Of a stretch of 64,000 nucleotides of DNA, positions 35,083 to 45,000 are shown piece by piece (position 1 is the first letter of the stretch; each line of letters begins with the position of its first letter). This DNA comes from Paralysiella testudinis. GTDB taxonomy: Bacteria > Pseudomonadota > Gammaproteobacteria > Burkholderiales > Neisseriaceae. The position numbers and the translations under genes are program-made. The notes below the pieces were generated by a model, which was given only the letters and a program-made list of their open reading frames with translations, was not told where the DNA came from and ran no database searches. The stretch covers positions 620,001 to 684,000 of the forward strand of contig NZ_CP069798.1 of the NCBI RefSeq assembly GCF_016894345.1, in the 5' to 3' direction.

Positions 35083-35157
35083 GGGGGCATAGCTCAGTTG
35101 GTAGAGCACCTGCTTTGCAAGCAGGGGTCATCGGTTCGATCCCGTTTGCCTCCACCA
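35083..35157 (+). tRNA. tRNA-Ala (TGC)
   Basis: 75 nt with CCA encoded. The acceptor stem is GGGGGCA with TGCCTCC, anticodon loop TTTGCAA, T loop TTCGATC. The variable loop is four bases (GGTC) rather than the more usual five, because the run of G after the anticodon stem has only four bases; still compatible with function. Confidence 0.96.
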
Positions 35158-35607
35158 CTTCAGGAATCAGGAATCAGGGAAAGCAACAACAAGTCTACTT
35201 TACAAATTAAAGCATACTGAAAGCAGTGCATACTGAAAGCAGTATTAACTCAGTATTCTTTGATTTGCGAAGTAAAGCCGGCAAAGTCGGTAACAAGCAA
35301 CGCATCGATCTTTAACAAATTGGAAAGCCGAAATCAACAAACAAAGACAATGTTGGTTTGGATGGAGATGCAGGTTCTTGCAAGAGCCCGTATTTCAGCA
35401 AGTTAAAGGCTGCCTGAAAGGGTGGTTGCTTAACTTGCACAGCCAAGCCACAACAATTTGGGTGATGATTGTATCGGACACATTCTGAACACAAAAGGCA
35501 GAATGTGTCACACAACAAAGCAGTAAGCTTTATCAAAGTAAGTACTTCTAGCCTAGCCCCTAGTCAACGGGAGCGAAGCCAAGTCAAAGAGGTTCTTGAA
35601 ATGATAG
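35158..35607. other. Spacer between tRNA-Ala and 23S rRNA
   Basis: 450 bp. It holds a copy of the IVS-like repeat (TTCAGGAATCAGGAATCAGG, 35159-35178), a boxA-like site near 35306, one exact DUS near 35408, and the 5' arm of the 23S processing helix (35599-35614, exact complement of 38907-38922). No gene. Confidence 0.75.
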
Positions 35608-36574
35608 AGTCAAGTGAATAAGTGCATCAGGTGGATGCCTTGGCGATGATAGGCGACGAAGGACGTGTAAGCCTGCGAAAAGCGCGGGGAGCTGGCAATA
35701 GAGCTGTGATCCCGCGATGTCCGAATGGGAAACCCACCGCATTTTGTGCGGTATCCATAACTGAATACATAGGTTATGAGAAGCGAACCCGGAGAACTGA
35801 ACCATCTAAGTACCCGGAGGAAAAGAAATCAACCGAGATTCCGTAAGTAGTGGCGAGCGAACACGGAAGAGCCTGTATGTGATAGCTGTTGAGATAGAAG
35901 AACAACTTGGGAAAGTTGGCCGTAGTGGGTGAAAGCCCCGTATTCGAAATCTCATCAGTGGTACTAAGCATACGACAAGTAGGGCGGGACACGAGAAATC
36001 CTGTCTGAACATGGGGGACCATCCTCCAAGGCTAAATACTCATCATCGACCGATAGTGAACCAGTACCGTGAGGGAAAGGCGAAAAGAACCCCGGGAGGG
36101 AGTGAAATAGAACCTGAAACCTGATGCATACAAACAGTGGGAGCGGACAAGTTCCGTGACTGCGTACCTTTGTATAATGGGTCAACGACTTACATTCAGT
36201 AGCGAGCTTAACCGGATAGGGAGGCGCAGGAAACCGAGTCTTAATAGGGCGACTAGTTGCTGGGTGTAGACCCGAAACCGAGTGATCTATCCATGGCCAG
36301 GATGAAGGTGCCGTAACAGGTACTGGAGGTCCGAACCCACGCATGTTGCAAAATGCGGGGATGAGCTGTGGATAGGGGTGAAAGGCTAAACAAACTCGGA
36401 GATAGCTGGTTCTCCCCGAAAACTATTTAGGTAGTGCCTCGAGCAAGACACTGATGGGGGTAAAGCACTGTTATGGCTAGGGGTCATTGCGACTTACCAA
36501 CCCATGGCAAACTAAGAATACCATCAAGTGATTCCTCGGGAGACAGACAGCGGGTGCTAACGTCCGTTGTCAAG

Positions 36575-36607
<33 letters not shown>

Positions 36608-36654
36608 AAATGATAGATTAAGTGGTAAACGAAGTGGGAAGGCCCAGACAGCCA

Positions 36655-36686
<32 letters not shown>

Positions 36687-36765
36687 GAAAGCGTAATAGC
36701 TCACTGGTCGAGTCGTCCTGCGCGGAAGATGTAACGGGGCTCAAATCTATAACCGAAGCTGCGGA

Positions 36766-37206
36766 TTCAGGAATCAGACTACAGGAATCAGGAATCAGGA
36801 TGAAAGCACAGCGATTCGAAGATTTGCAGGTATTTCAAAAGCGTACCGTATCTCCTTAGAGATACACCGCAGCAGTTTGGAATTTCCACAAATCGAACAA
36901 TACGCACTGGCCGATTAAATTAGACGCGCCAGCAAAAGCATCTGTTCAAATCTTGCTGAAGGCTATGGCAAAAGAAGCCAGTCGCCAGCAGAATTTAAAA
37001 GATACATCCTGATCAGTATCGGCTCAGCAGACGAAATGCGCGTCTGGCTGCGATACTGTCTTGATTTACAGTACATCAGCAACACGGAATGGCAATATTG
37101 GCGAGAAACATATGAAGAAATCGCCAAAATGCTGCAAGGACTCAGTAAAAGCCTGAATAAATAAAGGCAGTTACTGATACCCGATTCCTGTAGTCTGATT
37201 CCTGGA
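36766..37206 (+). other. 23S rRNA intervening sequence (IVS) in helix 45
   Basis: It replaces the short loop between GAAGCTGCGGAT and ATGGTAGGGGAGCG. Its 22-base arms, 36768-36789 and 37183-37204 (CAGGAATCAGACTACAGG... and complement), pair exactly and would be an RNase III substrate. Inside lies a decayed gene for the four-helix-bundle protein that often travels with such insertions (Leptospira, Coxiella, Xanthomonas and others). Confidence 0.92.
36800..37164 (+). pseudogene. Decayed 23S-IVS four-helix-bundle (S23) protein gene
   Basis: ATG 36800 opens MKAQRFEDLQVFQK, the standard start of the family, but stops after 19 codons. In the next frame the protein continues as YRISLEIHRSSLEFPQIEQY, ALAD, stop, IRRASKSICSNLAEGYGKRS, QSPAEFKRYILISIGSADEM, RVWLRYCLDLQYIS and so on to TAA 37164. 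So there is one lost base near 36840 and one nonsense codon (GAT TAA ATT; family members read Asp-Gln-Ile, so CAA to TAA). About 120 codons in total, close to full length. Function of the family is unknown. The helices remain readable, so decay seems recent. Confidence 0.88.
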
Positions 37207-37908
37207 TGGTAGGGGAGCGTTCTGTAGGCCGAAGAAGGTGACTTGAGAAGGTTGCTGGAGGTATCAGAAGTGCGAATGTTGACATGAGTAGCGATAAAGC
37301 GGGTGAAAAGCCCGCTCGCCGAAAGCCCAAGGTTTCCTACGCAACGTTCATCGGCGTAGGGTGAGTCGGCCCCTAAGGCGAGGCAGAAATGCGTAGTCGA
37401 TGGGAAACGGGTTAATATTCCCGTACTTTGATTTAGTGCGATGTGGGGACGGAGAAGGTTATGTCAGCGGCCTGTTGGAATAGGTCGTTCAAGCCGGTAG
37501 GTGGAAAGTTTAGGCAAATCCGGACTTTCATAACACCGAGAAGTGATAACGAGCGTCTACGGACGTGAAGTGACAGATACCACGCTTCCAGGAAAAGCCA
37601 CTAAGCTTCAGCTAAATCAGAACCGTACCGCAAACCGACACAGGTGGGCAGGATGAGAATTCTAAGGCGCTTGAGAGAACTCAGGAGAAGGAACTCGGCA
37701 AATTGATACCGTAACTTCGGGAGAAGGTATGCCCTTTGATGTGAAAGACTTGCTCTGTAAGCATCGGAGGGTCGCAGAGAATCGGTGGCTGCGACTGTTT
37801 ATTAAAAACACAGCACTCTGCAAACACGAAAGTGGACGTATAGGGTGTGACGCCTGCCCGGTGCTGGAAGGTTAATTGAAGATGTGCAAGCATCGGATCG
37901 AAGCCCCA

Positions 37909-37982
<74 letters not shown>

Positions 37983-38249
37983 TGGCGTAACGATGGCCAC
38001 ACTGTCTCCTCCTGAGACTCAGCGAAGTTGAAATGGTTGTGAAGATGCAATCTACCCGCTGCTAGACGGAAAGACCCCGTGAACCTTTACTGTAGCTTTG
38101 CATTGGACTTTGAAGTCACTTGTGTAGGATAGGTGGGAGGCTTAGAAGCAGGAACGCTAGTTCTTGTGGAGCCGTCCTTGAAATACCACCCTGGTGACTT
38201 TGAGGTTCTAACCCAGACCCGTAATCCGGGTCGGGGACCGTGCATGGTA

Positions 38250-38294
<45 letters not shown>

Positions 38295-38351
38295 TTCGAA
38301 GGTTACCTAGGTCCGGTCGGAAATCGGGCTGATAGTGCAATGGCAAAAGGT

Positions 38352-38384
<33 letters not shown>

Positions 38385-38416
38385 GCGAAAGCAGGACATA
38401 GTGATCCGGTGGTTCT

Positions 38417-38472
<56 letters not shown>

Positions 38473-38491
38473 TCCGCCCAAGAGTTCATAT

Positions 38492-38541
<50 letters not shown>

Positions 38542-38546
38542 TAGTC

Positions 38547-38579
<33 letters not shown>

Positions 38580-38906
38580 TGGTACGTGAGCTGGGTTTAA
38601 AACGTCGTGAGACAGTTTGGTCCCTATCTGCAGTGGGCGTTGGAAGTTTGACGGGGCTGCTCCTAGTACGAGAGGACCGGAGTGGACGAACCTCTGGTGT
38701 ACCGGTTGTCACGCCAGTGGCATCGCCGGGTAGCTAAGTTCGGAAGAGATAAGCGCTGAAAGCATCTAAGCGCGAAACTCGCCTGAAGATGAGACTTCCC
38801 TTGCGGCTTGACCGCACTAAAGAGACGTTCGAGACCAGGACGTTGATAGGTCGGGTGTGGAAGTGCAGCAATGCATGAAGCTAACCGATACTAATTGCTC
38901 GTGAGG

Positions 38907-39146
38907 CTTGACTCTATCATTTGAAGGACTTCGTGGTTCAGGGTTCAGACAACAGGCATCGGGAATCAGGAAAACTGATAACCGGGCTAATCTGAGCAGA
39001 CATGAACGACAGAAGAAAATGAATAAAGCTTACTGAAGTCATGCGTTACACAGAAAGTGTGAGCATGCGATACACAGCATCACCCAACAAACACAGTTGA
39101 TTTAGCCTGACAAACAGGCAACGGCTTACCGATTTGACAGTTTAAG
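38907..39146. other. 23S processing arm and spacer to 5S
   Basis: 38907-38922 (CTTGACTCTATCATTT) pairs exactly with 35599-35614. The following spacer again shows IVS-like units (GGGTTCAGACAACAGGCATC, then GGGAATCAGG near 38962). No tRNA or gene. Confidence 0.7.
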
Positions 39147-39147
39147 T

Positions 39148-39261
39148 TTGGCGGCCACAGCGAGTTGGTCCCACGCCTTCCCATCCCGAACAGGACCGTG
39201 AAACGACTCAGCGCCGATGATAGTATGGATACCCATGTGAAAGTAGGTCACCGCCAAACAC
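39148..39261 (+). rRNA. rrf: 5S ribosomal RNA
   Basis: About 114 nt from TTGGCGGCCACAGCGAG to GTCACCGCCAA. Terminal helix (TTGGCGG with CCGCCAA), CCCATCCCGAACAGG of loop C and GAAAGTAGGTC of helix V are in place. Exact ends may vary by a few bases. Confidence 0.95.
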
Positions 39262-39270
39262 CCTATATAA

Positions 39271-39300
39271 AGCCCCTGATACTCACGTATCGGGGGCTTG
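39271..39300 (+). terminator. rRNA operon terminator
   Basis: Thirteen-base arms (AAGCCCCTGATAC and GTATCGGGGGCTT, one G-U pair) with loop TCAC, followed by GTTCTTT. Ten bases past 5S. Confidence 0.88.
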
Positions 39301-39463
39301 TTCTTTGGGGGCAAGATAACAAGATTTAGGCTGCCTGAAAGCAGTAAATCTGCCCACACCGTCGCCAAATAGGCATAAAGCGCTGCTCTTGCAGGCAAAA
39401 TCTGGGATAATCCCGCCCACGGGTGCCGCTCAGGTACCGAGAAGTCTATTAAAGGATACACAC

Positions 39464-41362
39464 ATGACTTGGAATACCGAAAACAGTGCCAGCCTGTACG
39501 GCGTTAATCATTGGGGTGACGGCTATTTTTTTGTGGGTGACAACGGTGACGTGATGGTGCGCCCGAATGGGCAGTCCGACACCGCGGTGAGTTTGTATGG
39601 ATTGGTGCAGGATTTGCATGAGCAAGGGCAGGATTTGCCCATGCTGTTCCGTTTCCCGGATATTCTGCAAGACAGGGTAGCACGTTTGTGTGCGGCGTTT
39701 AACCGCTCTATCCGCAAAAACGATTACCAAGGCCGCTATACGGCGATTTACCCGATTAAGGTAAACCAACAGGAAAGCGTGGTTAAAAACATCATCATCC
39801 CCAAAAACGATGAAGTGTCGATTGGCCTTGAGGCCGGTTCGAAGCCGGAGCTGATGATTGTATTGGCCTTTGCACCCAGAGGCGGCACCATTGTGTGCAA
39901 CGGCTATAAAGACCGCGAATTTATCCGCTTGGCCTTAATGGGGCAGCGCTTGGGGCACCAAGTATTTATTGTGATTGAAAAAGAAGCCGAAGTTGATTAT
40001 GTGATTGAAGAATCAAAAAAACTCGGCGTTACCGCCAACATCGGTTTGCGCGTGCGTTTGTCATCCTTGGCCTCCAGTAAATGGGCGGACACCGGCGGCG
40101 ACAAAGGCAAATTCGGCCTGTCTGCCGGGCAACTGATCTCGGCGGCCAATAAGCTTACCGCCGCCGGTTTGGGCGATACGGTGCGGCTGATGCATTTCCA
40201 TATGGGCTCGCAAATTGCCAATATTGCCGACTATCGCACCGGCTTTAAAGAGGCCGTGCGTTATTTTGCCGAGCTGCGCGCCTTGGGGCTGCCGATTAAT
40301 CATGTGGACGTGGGCGGCGGTTTGGGCGTGGATTACGACGGCACCCATTCGCGCAATGCCAGCTCCATCAATTATGATTTGGGTGAGTATTCGCATGTGA
40401 TTGTGTCTATGCTGGCCGAATACTGCAATGAAAACGGCATTCCTCATCCGCATGTGTTTTCGGAATCCGGCCGCGCCATGACGGCGCATCATGCGGTGCT
40501 GGTGATGAATGTTACTGATGTGGAGCGGCTGCCGGATACCGTGCCGCCGATTGCGGATGAAGACAGCTTAAGCTTTCCCACCAAAAAACTGCTCGACAAG
40601 CTCAATGTGACCGACAGCGAAATGGTGACCGAAACCTACTACCGCATCAGCCACTATTTGGCCGAAGTCACCGAGCTGTATATCGAAGGCAAAATTCCGC
40701 TGGCGGAAAAAGCCTTGGCCGAACAACTGCACGCCGTGCTGTGCCGCCGTCTCAAAAAACAATTGCAGGCCAGCCAACGCAGCCAGCGCCAAGTATTTGA
40801 CGACCTTACCGACAAACTGGCCGACAAGTATTTCTGCAATTTTTCGGTATTTCAAAGCCTGCCCGATACCTGGGCGATTGGCCAAGTGCTGCCGATTATG
40901 CCTATCCACCGCTTAGACGAGCAGCCCACCCGCCGTGCGGTGTTGCAAGATTTAACCTGCGATTCCGACGGCAAGGTGAGCCAATATGTTGACCAACAAA
41001 GCATCGAATCCAGCATGCCGATTCATGCGCTGAAAGAGCGCGAGCCGTATTTGCTGGGCGTGTTTATGGTGGGGGCGTATCAGGAAATTTTGGGCGATAT
41101 GCACAACCTTTTTGGCGACACTGACTCGGTGAATGTGTTTGTGCACGACAACGGCACGGTGGCCTATGGCGGCATGGAAGAGCACGACACCATCGAAGAC
41201 ATGTTGCGCTATGTGCACTTGTCGCCGGAAGAAGTGTTGAATAAGTTTGAAGAAAAAGCCCGCTTGGCCAAGCTGGATGCGGTGAGCAGCAAGCAGTATT
41301 TTGCCGAATTCTGCCGTGGCTTAAAGCAGTCGTCGTATTTAAGCGTGGGCGACGAAGCCTAG
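39464..41362 (+). CDS. speA: Biosynthetic arginine decarboxylase
   Basis: 632 residues from ATG 39464 ([13 protein letters not shown]), preceded by AAAGGA; a longer in-frame start at 39389 would lie in the leader. Fold type III PLP enzyme: the PLP lysine is in [16 protein letters not shown], the phosphate-binding region in [14 protein letters not shown], and the active-site Cys/Asp region near the C terminus. It makes agmatine from arginine, the first step of putrescine and spermidine synthesis. Length and order match the large SpeA type (about 630-660). It ends in an inverted DUS hairpin. No speB is visible nearby. Confidence 0.96.
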   Translation: MTWNTENSASLYGVNHWGDGYFFVGDNGDVMVRPNGQSDTAVSLYGLVQDLHEQGQDLPMLFRFPDILQDRVARLCAAFNRSIRKNDYQGRYTAIYPIKVNQQESVVKNIIIPKNDEVSIGLEAGSKPELMIVLAFAPRGGTIVCNGYKDREFIRLALMGQRLGHQVFIVIEKEAEVDYVIEESKKLGVTANIGLRVRLSSLASSKWADTGGDKGKFGLSAGQLISAANKLTAAGLGDTVRLMHFHMGSQIANIADYRTGFKEAVRYFAELRALGLPINHVDVGGGLGVDYDGTHSRNASSINYDLGEYSHVIVSMLAEYCNENGIPHPHVFSESGRAMTAHHAVLVMNVTDVERLPDTVPPIADEDSLSFPTKKLLDKLNVTDSEMVTETYYRISHYLAEVTELYIEGKIPLAEKALAEQLHAVLCRRLKKQLQASQRSQRQVFDDLTDKLADKYFCNFSVFQSLPDTWAIGQVLPIMPIHRLDEQPTRRAVLQDLTCDSDGKVSQYVDQQSIESSMPIHALKEREPYLLGVFMVGAYQEILGDMHNLFGDTDSVNVFVHDNGTVAYGGMEEHDTIEDMLRYVHLSPEEVLNKFEEKARLAKLDAVSSKQYFAEFCRGLKQSSYLSVGDEA

Positions 41363-41378
41363 CATACGGCAAAATATT

Positions 41379-41413
41379 TTCAGGCAGCCTTCGATGCTTT
41401 AAGGCTGCCTGAA
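41379..41413 (+). terminator. Inverted DUS hairpin after speA
   Basis: DUS copies at 41379-41390 and 41402-41413 form a 13-bp stem with loop TCGATGCTT; AAAACATTT follows. It separates speA from the phosphoribosyltransferase gene. Confidence 0.75.
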
Positions 41414-41438
41414 AACATTTATCAAGAAAGACATCAAC

Positions 41439-42005
41439 ATGAACCACACCGATTTAAACCAAAAACGCCTCGACACCGAAGCCATGCTGGCCGAAGCCGA
41501 TTTGCTGTTTGACCAAGCCACCTGCCAAACGGCACTGGAAACCATGGCTGCCGCCATCACCGCCGAGCTGGGCGGCAGCTATCCTTTGCTGCTGCCGGTA
41601 ATGGGCGGGGCAGTGGTGTTTACCGGCAAATTGCTGCCCTTGCTGCGCTTTCCGCTTGATTTTGACTATGTGCATGTGTCGCGCTACGGCGACAAGCTCG
41701 AAGGCGGCAACTTTCATTGGTCGCGCGCGCCGCAAAGCAGCGTGGAAGGCCGCGATGTGCTGATTCTGGACGACATTCTCGACGAAGGTCACACTATGGC
41801 TGCCATCAAGCAGCATGTGCTCGATTTGGGCGCCAAGTCGTGTCACACCGCCGTGTTTGCCAATAAGCTGATTAATAAGCCCAAACCGCTGGTGGCGGAT
41901 TTTGTTGGCCTGGATGTGCCCAACCGCTATGTGTTCGGCTACGGCATGGACGCCGCCGGGGCGTGGCGCAATCTGGACGCCATCTACGCCTTGGCCGGGC
42001 ATTAA
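41439..42005 (+). CDS. Hypoxanthine-guanine phosphoribosyltransferase
   Basis: 188 residues. The PRPP-binding loop VLILDDILDEGHTMAAIKQH lies near residues 104-123. The pyrophosphate loop is PVMGGAVVF, and KPKPLVADFVGLDVPNRYVFGYG follows as in HPRT-type enzymes. It salvages hypoxanthine and guanine to nucleotides in the cytoplasm. Length is typical (about 180). A xanthine-preferring or general purine enzyme of the same fold is possible. Nine bases before bioA. Confidence 0.88.
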   Translation: MNHTDLNQKRLDTEAMLAEADLLFDQATCQTALETMAAAITAELGGSYPLLLPVMGGAVVFTGKLLPLLRFPLDFDYVHVSRYGDKLEGGNFHWSRAPQSSVEGRDVLILDDILDEGHTMAAIKQHVLDLGAKSCHTAVFANKLINKPKPLVADFVGLDVPNRYVFGYGMDAAGAWRNLDAIYALAGH

Positions 42006-42014
42006 GCCGCCGCC

Positions 42015-43298
42015 ATGCTGAGTTCTGCCGATCTGGATTTCGACCGCCGCCATATCTGGCACCCCTATACCGGCATGACCGCGCCACTGCCGGTGTATCC
42101 GGTGGTGCGTGCCGAGGGCGTGCAGTTGTATTTGGACGATGGCCGTGCGCTGATCGACGGTATGTCGTCGTGGTGGTGCGCCCAGCACGGCTACAACCAC
42201 CCCGCACTTAATGCCGCCATCAATATGCAGTTGCACGACATGGCGCACGTGATGTTTGGCGGCATCACCCATCCGGCGGCCATCCGCTTGTGCCAAAAAC
42301 TATTGCCGATGCTGCCTGAAGGGCTGGAATGTGTGTTTTTGGCCGATTCCGGCTCGGTGGCGGTGGAAGTGGCGCTGAAAATGGCGCTGCAATACTGGCA
42401 CAGCCTTGGCACGCCGCGCCACAAAATGCTCACCATCGCCCACGGCTACCACGGCGACACCTTCGGCGCCATGAGCGTGTGCGATCCGGTGAATTCCATG
42501 CACGGCCTCTACCGCCGTTTTCTGCCTGAGCATATCTTTGCGCCTGCGCCGCAAAGCCGTTTTGACGGCGAATGGCTGCCTGAAGACATCTTGCCGCTTC
42601 AGGCAGCCTTGCAGCAGCACCATGCCGATATTGCCGCACTGATTTTGGAGCCGATAGTGCAGGGCGCAGGCGGCATGCGCCTGTATCATCCCGAATACCT
42701 GCGCCAAGCGCGGGCCTTGTGCGATGAATATGGCGTGCTGCTGATTGCCGACGAAATCGCCACCGGCTTTGGCCGTACCGGTAAGCTGTTTGCCTGCGAA
42801 CATGCGGCGATTGCGCCGGACATCATGTGCGTGGGCAAAGCGCTCACCGGCGGCATGATGACCTTATCGGCCACCATCACCCGCCGCACCGTAGCCGACA
42901 TCATCAGCCAAGGCGAAGCCGGGGTGTTTATGCACGGCCCCACCTTTATGGCCAATCCGCTGGCCTGTGCGGTGGCGGCGGCCAATCTGGATTTATTGGC
43001 GCAAAACCAATGGCAAGGCCAAGTGGCGGCCATTGAGCAGCAGCTTCAGGCAGCCTTGCTGCCCTTGCGGCAATGCCCTGCGGTGGCCGATGTGCGGGTG
43101 TTGGGGGCAATTGGGGTGGTGCAGATGCGCGCACCGGTGAACATGGCGGCGGCGCAGGCGTTTTTTGTGAACCAAGGCGTGTGGATACGCCCGTTTGGGC
43201 ATTTGGTGTATTTGATGCCGCCCTATATCATCAGCGCGGTGCAATTGCAGATGCTCACCGATGCGGTGGCGGCGTATTGCCGTGGCGGGGTGGATTGA
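42015..43298 (+). CDS. bioA: Adenosylmethionine-8-amino-7-oxononanoate aminotransferase
   Basis: 427 residues, the usual BioA size. [28 protein letters not shown] and [14 protein letters not shown] near the N terminus are diagnostic for BioA among class III aminotransferases. The PLP site is [15 protein letters not shown] with the Schiff-base lysine; [15 protein letters not shown] holds the PLP-binding Asp. It uses SAM as amino donor to make 7,8-diaminopelargonate in biotin synthesis. No other bio genes are adjacent, a scattered arrangement common in this group. Confidence 0.95.
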   Translation: MLSSADLDFDRRHIWHPYTGMTAPLPVYPVVRAEGVQLYLDDGRALIDGMSSWWCAQHGYNHPALNAAINMQLHDMAHVMFGGITHPAAIRLCQKLLPMLPEGLECVFLADSGSVAVEVALKMALQYWHSLGTPRHKMLTIAHGYHGDTFGAMSVCDPVNSMHGLYRRFLPEHIFAPAPQSRFDGEWLPEDILPLQAALQQHHADIAALILEPIVQGAGGMRLYHPEYLRQARALCDEYGVLLIADEIATGFGRTGKLFACEHAAIAPDIMCVGKALTGGMMTLSATITRRTVADIISQGEAGVFMHGPTFMANPLACAVAAANLDLLAQNQWQGQVAAIEQQLQAALLPLRQCPAVADVRVLGAIGVVQMRAPVNMAAAQAFFVNQGVWIRPFGHLVYLMPPYIISAVQLQMLTDAVAAYCRGGVD

Positions 43299-43313
43299 TA
43301 GGGCAAGCCCGTT

Positions 43314-44471
43314 TCAGGCAGCCTGGCTGTGAATCAACGCGCTTAAAAAGCGGTCGCAACGCGCCAATTGCGCCAGCTCAATGTATTCATCGGCACGGTG
43401 CGCCTGCTCAATGCTGCCCGGCCCGCAAATCACCGTGTGCATACCGGCTGCCTGAAACTGGCCGCCTTCGGTGGCGTAAGCCACTTTGTGTTGCTGCGCA
43501 TCGTCTACCAGTTGTGCTATCAATTCGTGCAACAAAGCATTGTCGGCCTGCCCCAGCGCCGGTACGTTTTCGCGCTGGGTCATTTCAATACGGCAAGCCG
43601 GGTCGACCGCCTGCATTTGCGGCTCCAGCATTTCGGCAATATGGCGGCGGATGGGCGCGGCCACGTCTTCCGGCTGCATGTGCGGCAGATTGCGGTAGTC
43701 AAATTCAAATTCACACAGCGCGGGGATAATGTTTACCGCCGTGCCGCCTTTAATGATGCCGGTAGAGAGCGTGGAAAACGGCACATCAAATGCCGCGTCC
43801 AAATCTTGGCGCCGTTGCAATTCGCCCGCCAGCTGGTTGATGTACACAATCAGCTTGGCGGCGTATTCAATCGCGTTAACCCCTTGCGGCGTGAGCGAAG
43901 AATGGGCGCTTTTGCCGTGTACGCGGCAGCGAAAGGTGTGGATGCCCTTGTGCGCCACCACCATGCGCATCGAAGTGGGCTCGCCCACAATGCAGTGCTG
44001 CGGGTTTAGCCCGCGCTGCGCCAGCTCGGCCAGCATCACCGGTGCGCCCAAACAGCCGATTTCCTCATCGTAAGACAAGGCAATGTGCAGCGGCTGCATT
44101 AGGCGGGCGGCCTGCATTTGCGGCACCGCCGCCAGCACTGCGGCAATAAAACCCTTCATATCGCAGCTGCCACGCCCGTAGAGACGGCCATCGGCGATGC
44201 GGGCGCTAAATGGGTCGGACGTCCACTGCTGCCCGTCCACCGGCACCACATCGGTGTGGCCGGACAACACAATTCCACCGGCGTGGCTACCATCGGCGGC
44301 GGGAATGGTAACAAACAAATTGGCTTTGGTTTGCGCACCATTGTGTGCCAGCCACGGCTGCAAACCAAGGCCGTGCAGATAATCGGCTACATGGTGGATT
44401 AACGCCAAATTGCTGTGGCGGCTGGTGGTGTCGAATGCGATTAAGGTTTTAAGCCACGCCACGGTGTCCAT
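43314..44471 (-). CDS. argE: Acetylornithine deacetylase
   Basis: 385 residues from ATG 44471 (MDTVAWLKTLIAFDTTS), chosen because AAAAAGGG lies just upstream. M20 metallopeptidase pattern: VLSGHTDVVPVDG (zinc His and catalytic Asp), YGRGSCDMKGFIA (bridging Asp), SYDEEIGCLGAP (general base Glu and zinc Glu), GEPTSM and a His near the C terminus (GMHTVICGPGSIEQAH). It removes acetate from N-acetylornithine in the linear arginine route. Succinyl-diaminopimelate desuccinylase is the main alternative, but the C-terminal motifs favour ArgE. Convergent with bioA. Confidence 0.92.
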   Translation of the reverse strand: MDTVAWLKTLIAFDTTSRHSNLALIHHVADYLHGLGLQPWLAHNGAQTKANLFVTIPAADGSHAGGIVLSGHTDVVPVDGQQWTSDPFSARIADGRLYGRGSCDMKGFIAAVLAAVPQMQAARLMQPLHIALSYDEEIGCLGAPVMLAELAQRGLNPQHCIVGEPTSMRMVVAHKGIHTFRCRVHGKSAHSSLTPQGVNAIEYAAKLIVYINQLAGELQRRQDLDAAFDVPFSTLSTGIIKGGTAVNIIPALCEFEFDYRNLPHMQPEDVAAPIRRHIAEMLEPQMQAVDPACRIEMTQRENVPALGQADNALLHELIAQLVDDAQQHKVAYATEGGQFQAAGMHTVICGPGSIEQAHRADEYIELAQLARCDRFLSALIHSQAA

Positions 44472-44572
44472 AAAATGCCCTTTTTGAATTTGCGCCACCA
44501 TAGCATAAATTGGCTGTGGCAGTGCAACAATGGCAGTACAATACAGGCTGCCTGAAACCCACGGAATCCATA

Positions 44573-44809
44573 ATGAAACAAACGTTTTACCTTAGCGGGC
44601 ATGAATACATCGCCCTGTGCGACCTCTTAAAACACAGCGCCGTGGCCGACAGCGGCGGCCAAGCCAAGGCCTGGATTGCCCAAGGCTTGGTGCTGCGCAA
44701 CGGTGTGGTGGAAACCCGCAAAACCGCCAAAATTCGCGCCGGTGAAGTGGTGGCCTGCCACGGCGCCGAATTGACGGTGGAGCCCGGCCATGACCCTGCT
44801 GAAACCTGA
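44573..44809 (+). CDS. S4-domain RNA-binding protein (YbcJ-like)
   Basis: 78 residues from ATG 44573. The S4 fold covers most of the protein: YIALCDLLKHSAVADSGGQA, KAWIAQGLVLRNGVVETRK, KIRAGEVVACHG. Small stand-alone S4 proteins such as YbcJ and YaaA bind structured RNA and are linked to ribosome assembly; the partner here is unknown. A DUS stands 27 bp upstream in the short gap divergent from argE. Overlaps the next gene by 20 bp. Confidence 0.85.
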   Translation: MKQTFYLSGHEYIALCDLLKHSAVADSGGQAKAWIAQGLVLRNGVVETRKTAKIRAGEVVACHGAELTVEPGHDPAET

Positions 44810-44975
44810 AGATTTACTGCCCGAGCCGGTGCGCCCGGAAGATTGGGAATGCTGCAACAGCGAATGCGGCGATGCCTGCATCCAAACCATTTATTGGAAC
44901 GAAAAAGCCAAATACGATGCCCAGCAGAAATTATGGCGCGAGCAGCAAAATGCCGCACAAGACGCAGCAGATTAA
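44790..44975 (+). CDS. Small cysteine-containing protein (oxidoreductase-like, PF09791 type)
   Basis: 61 residues. RPEDWECCNSECGDACIQTI followed by YWNEKAKYD gives the PED-x-CC-x3-C-x3-C...Y pattern of the oxidoreductase-like N-terminal domain found in short bacterial proteins and in eukaryotic redox proteins. Four cysteines could bind a metal or cycle between thiol and disulphide; the function is unproven. ATG 44790 lies inside the end of the S4-protein gene in another frame, so translation is coupled. Confidence 0.75.
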   Translation: MTLLKPEDLLPEPVRPEDWECCNSECGDACIQTIYWNEKAKYDAQQKLWREQQNAAQDAAD

Positions 44976-45000
44976 CAGCAAGGCTGCCTGAAAGAACCCC

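Noticed and set aside
36800-37164. Functional homing-type gene in 23S rRNA
   Set aside because: The protein is of the IVS four-helix-bundle family, not a homing endonuclease, and it is broken by a frameshift and a stop.
41454-42296. 280-codon minus-strand frame opposite the phosphoribosyltransferase and bioA
   Set aside because: It spans two convincing genes on the other strand, and its composition (His/Gly/Gln-rich) is typical of antisense frames.
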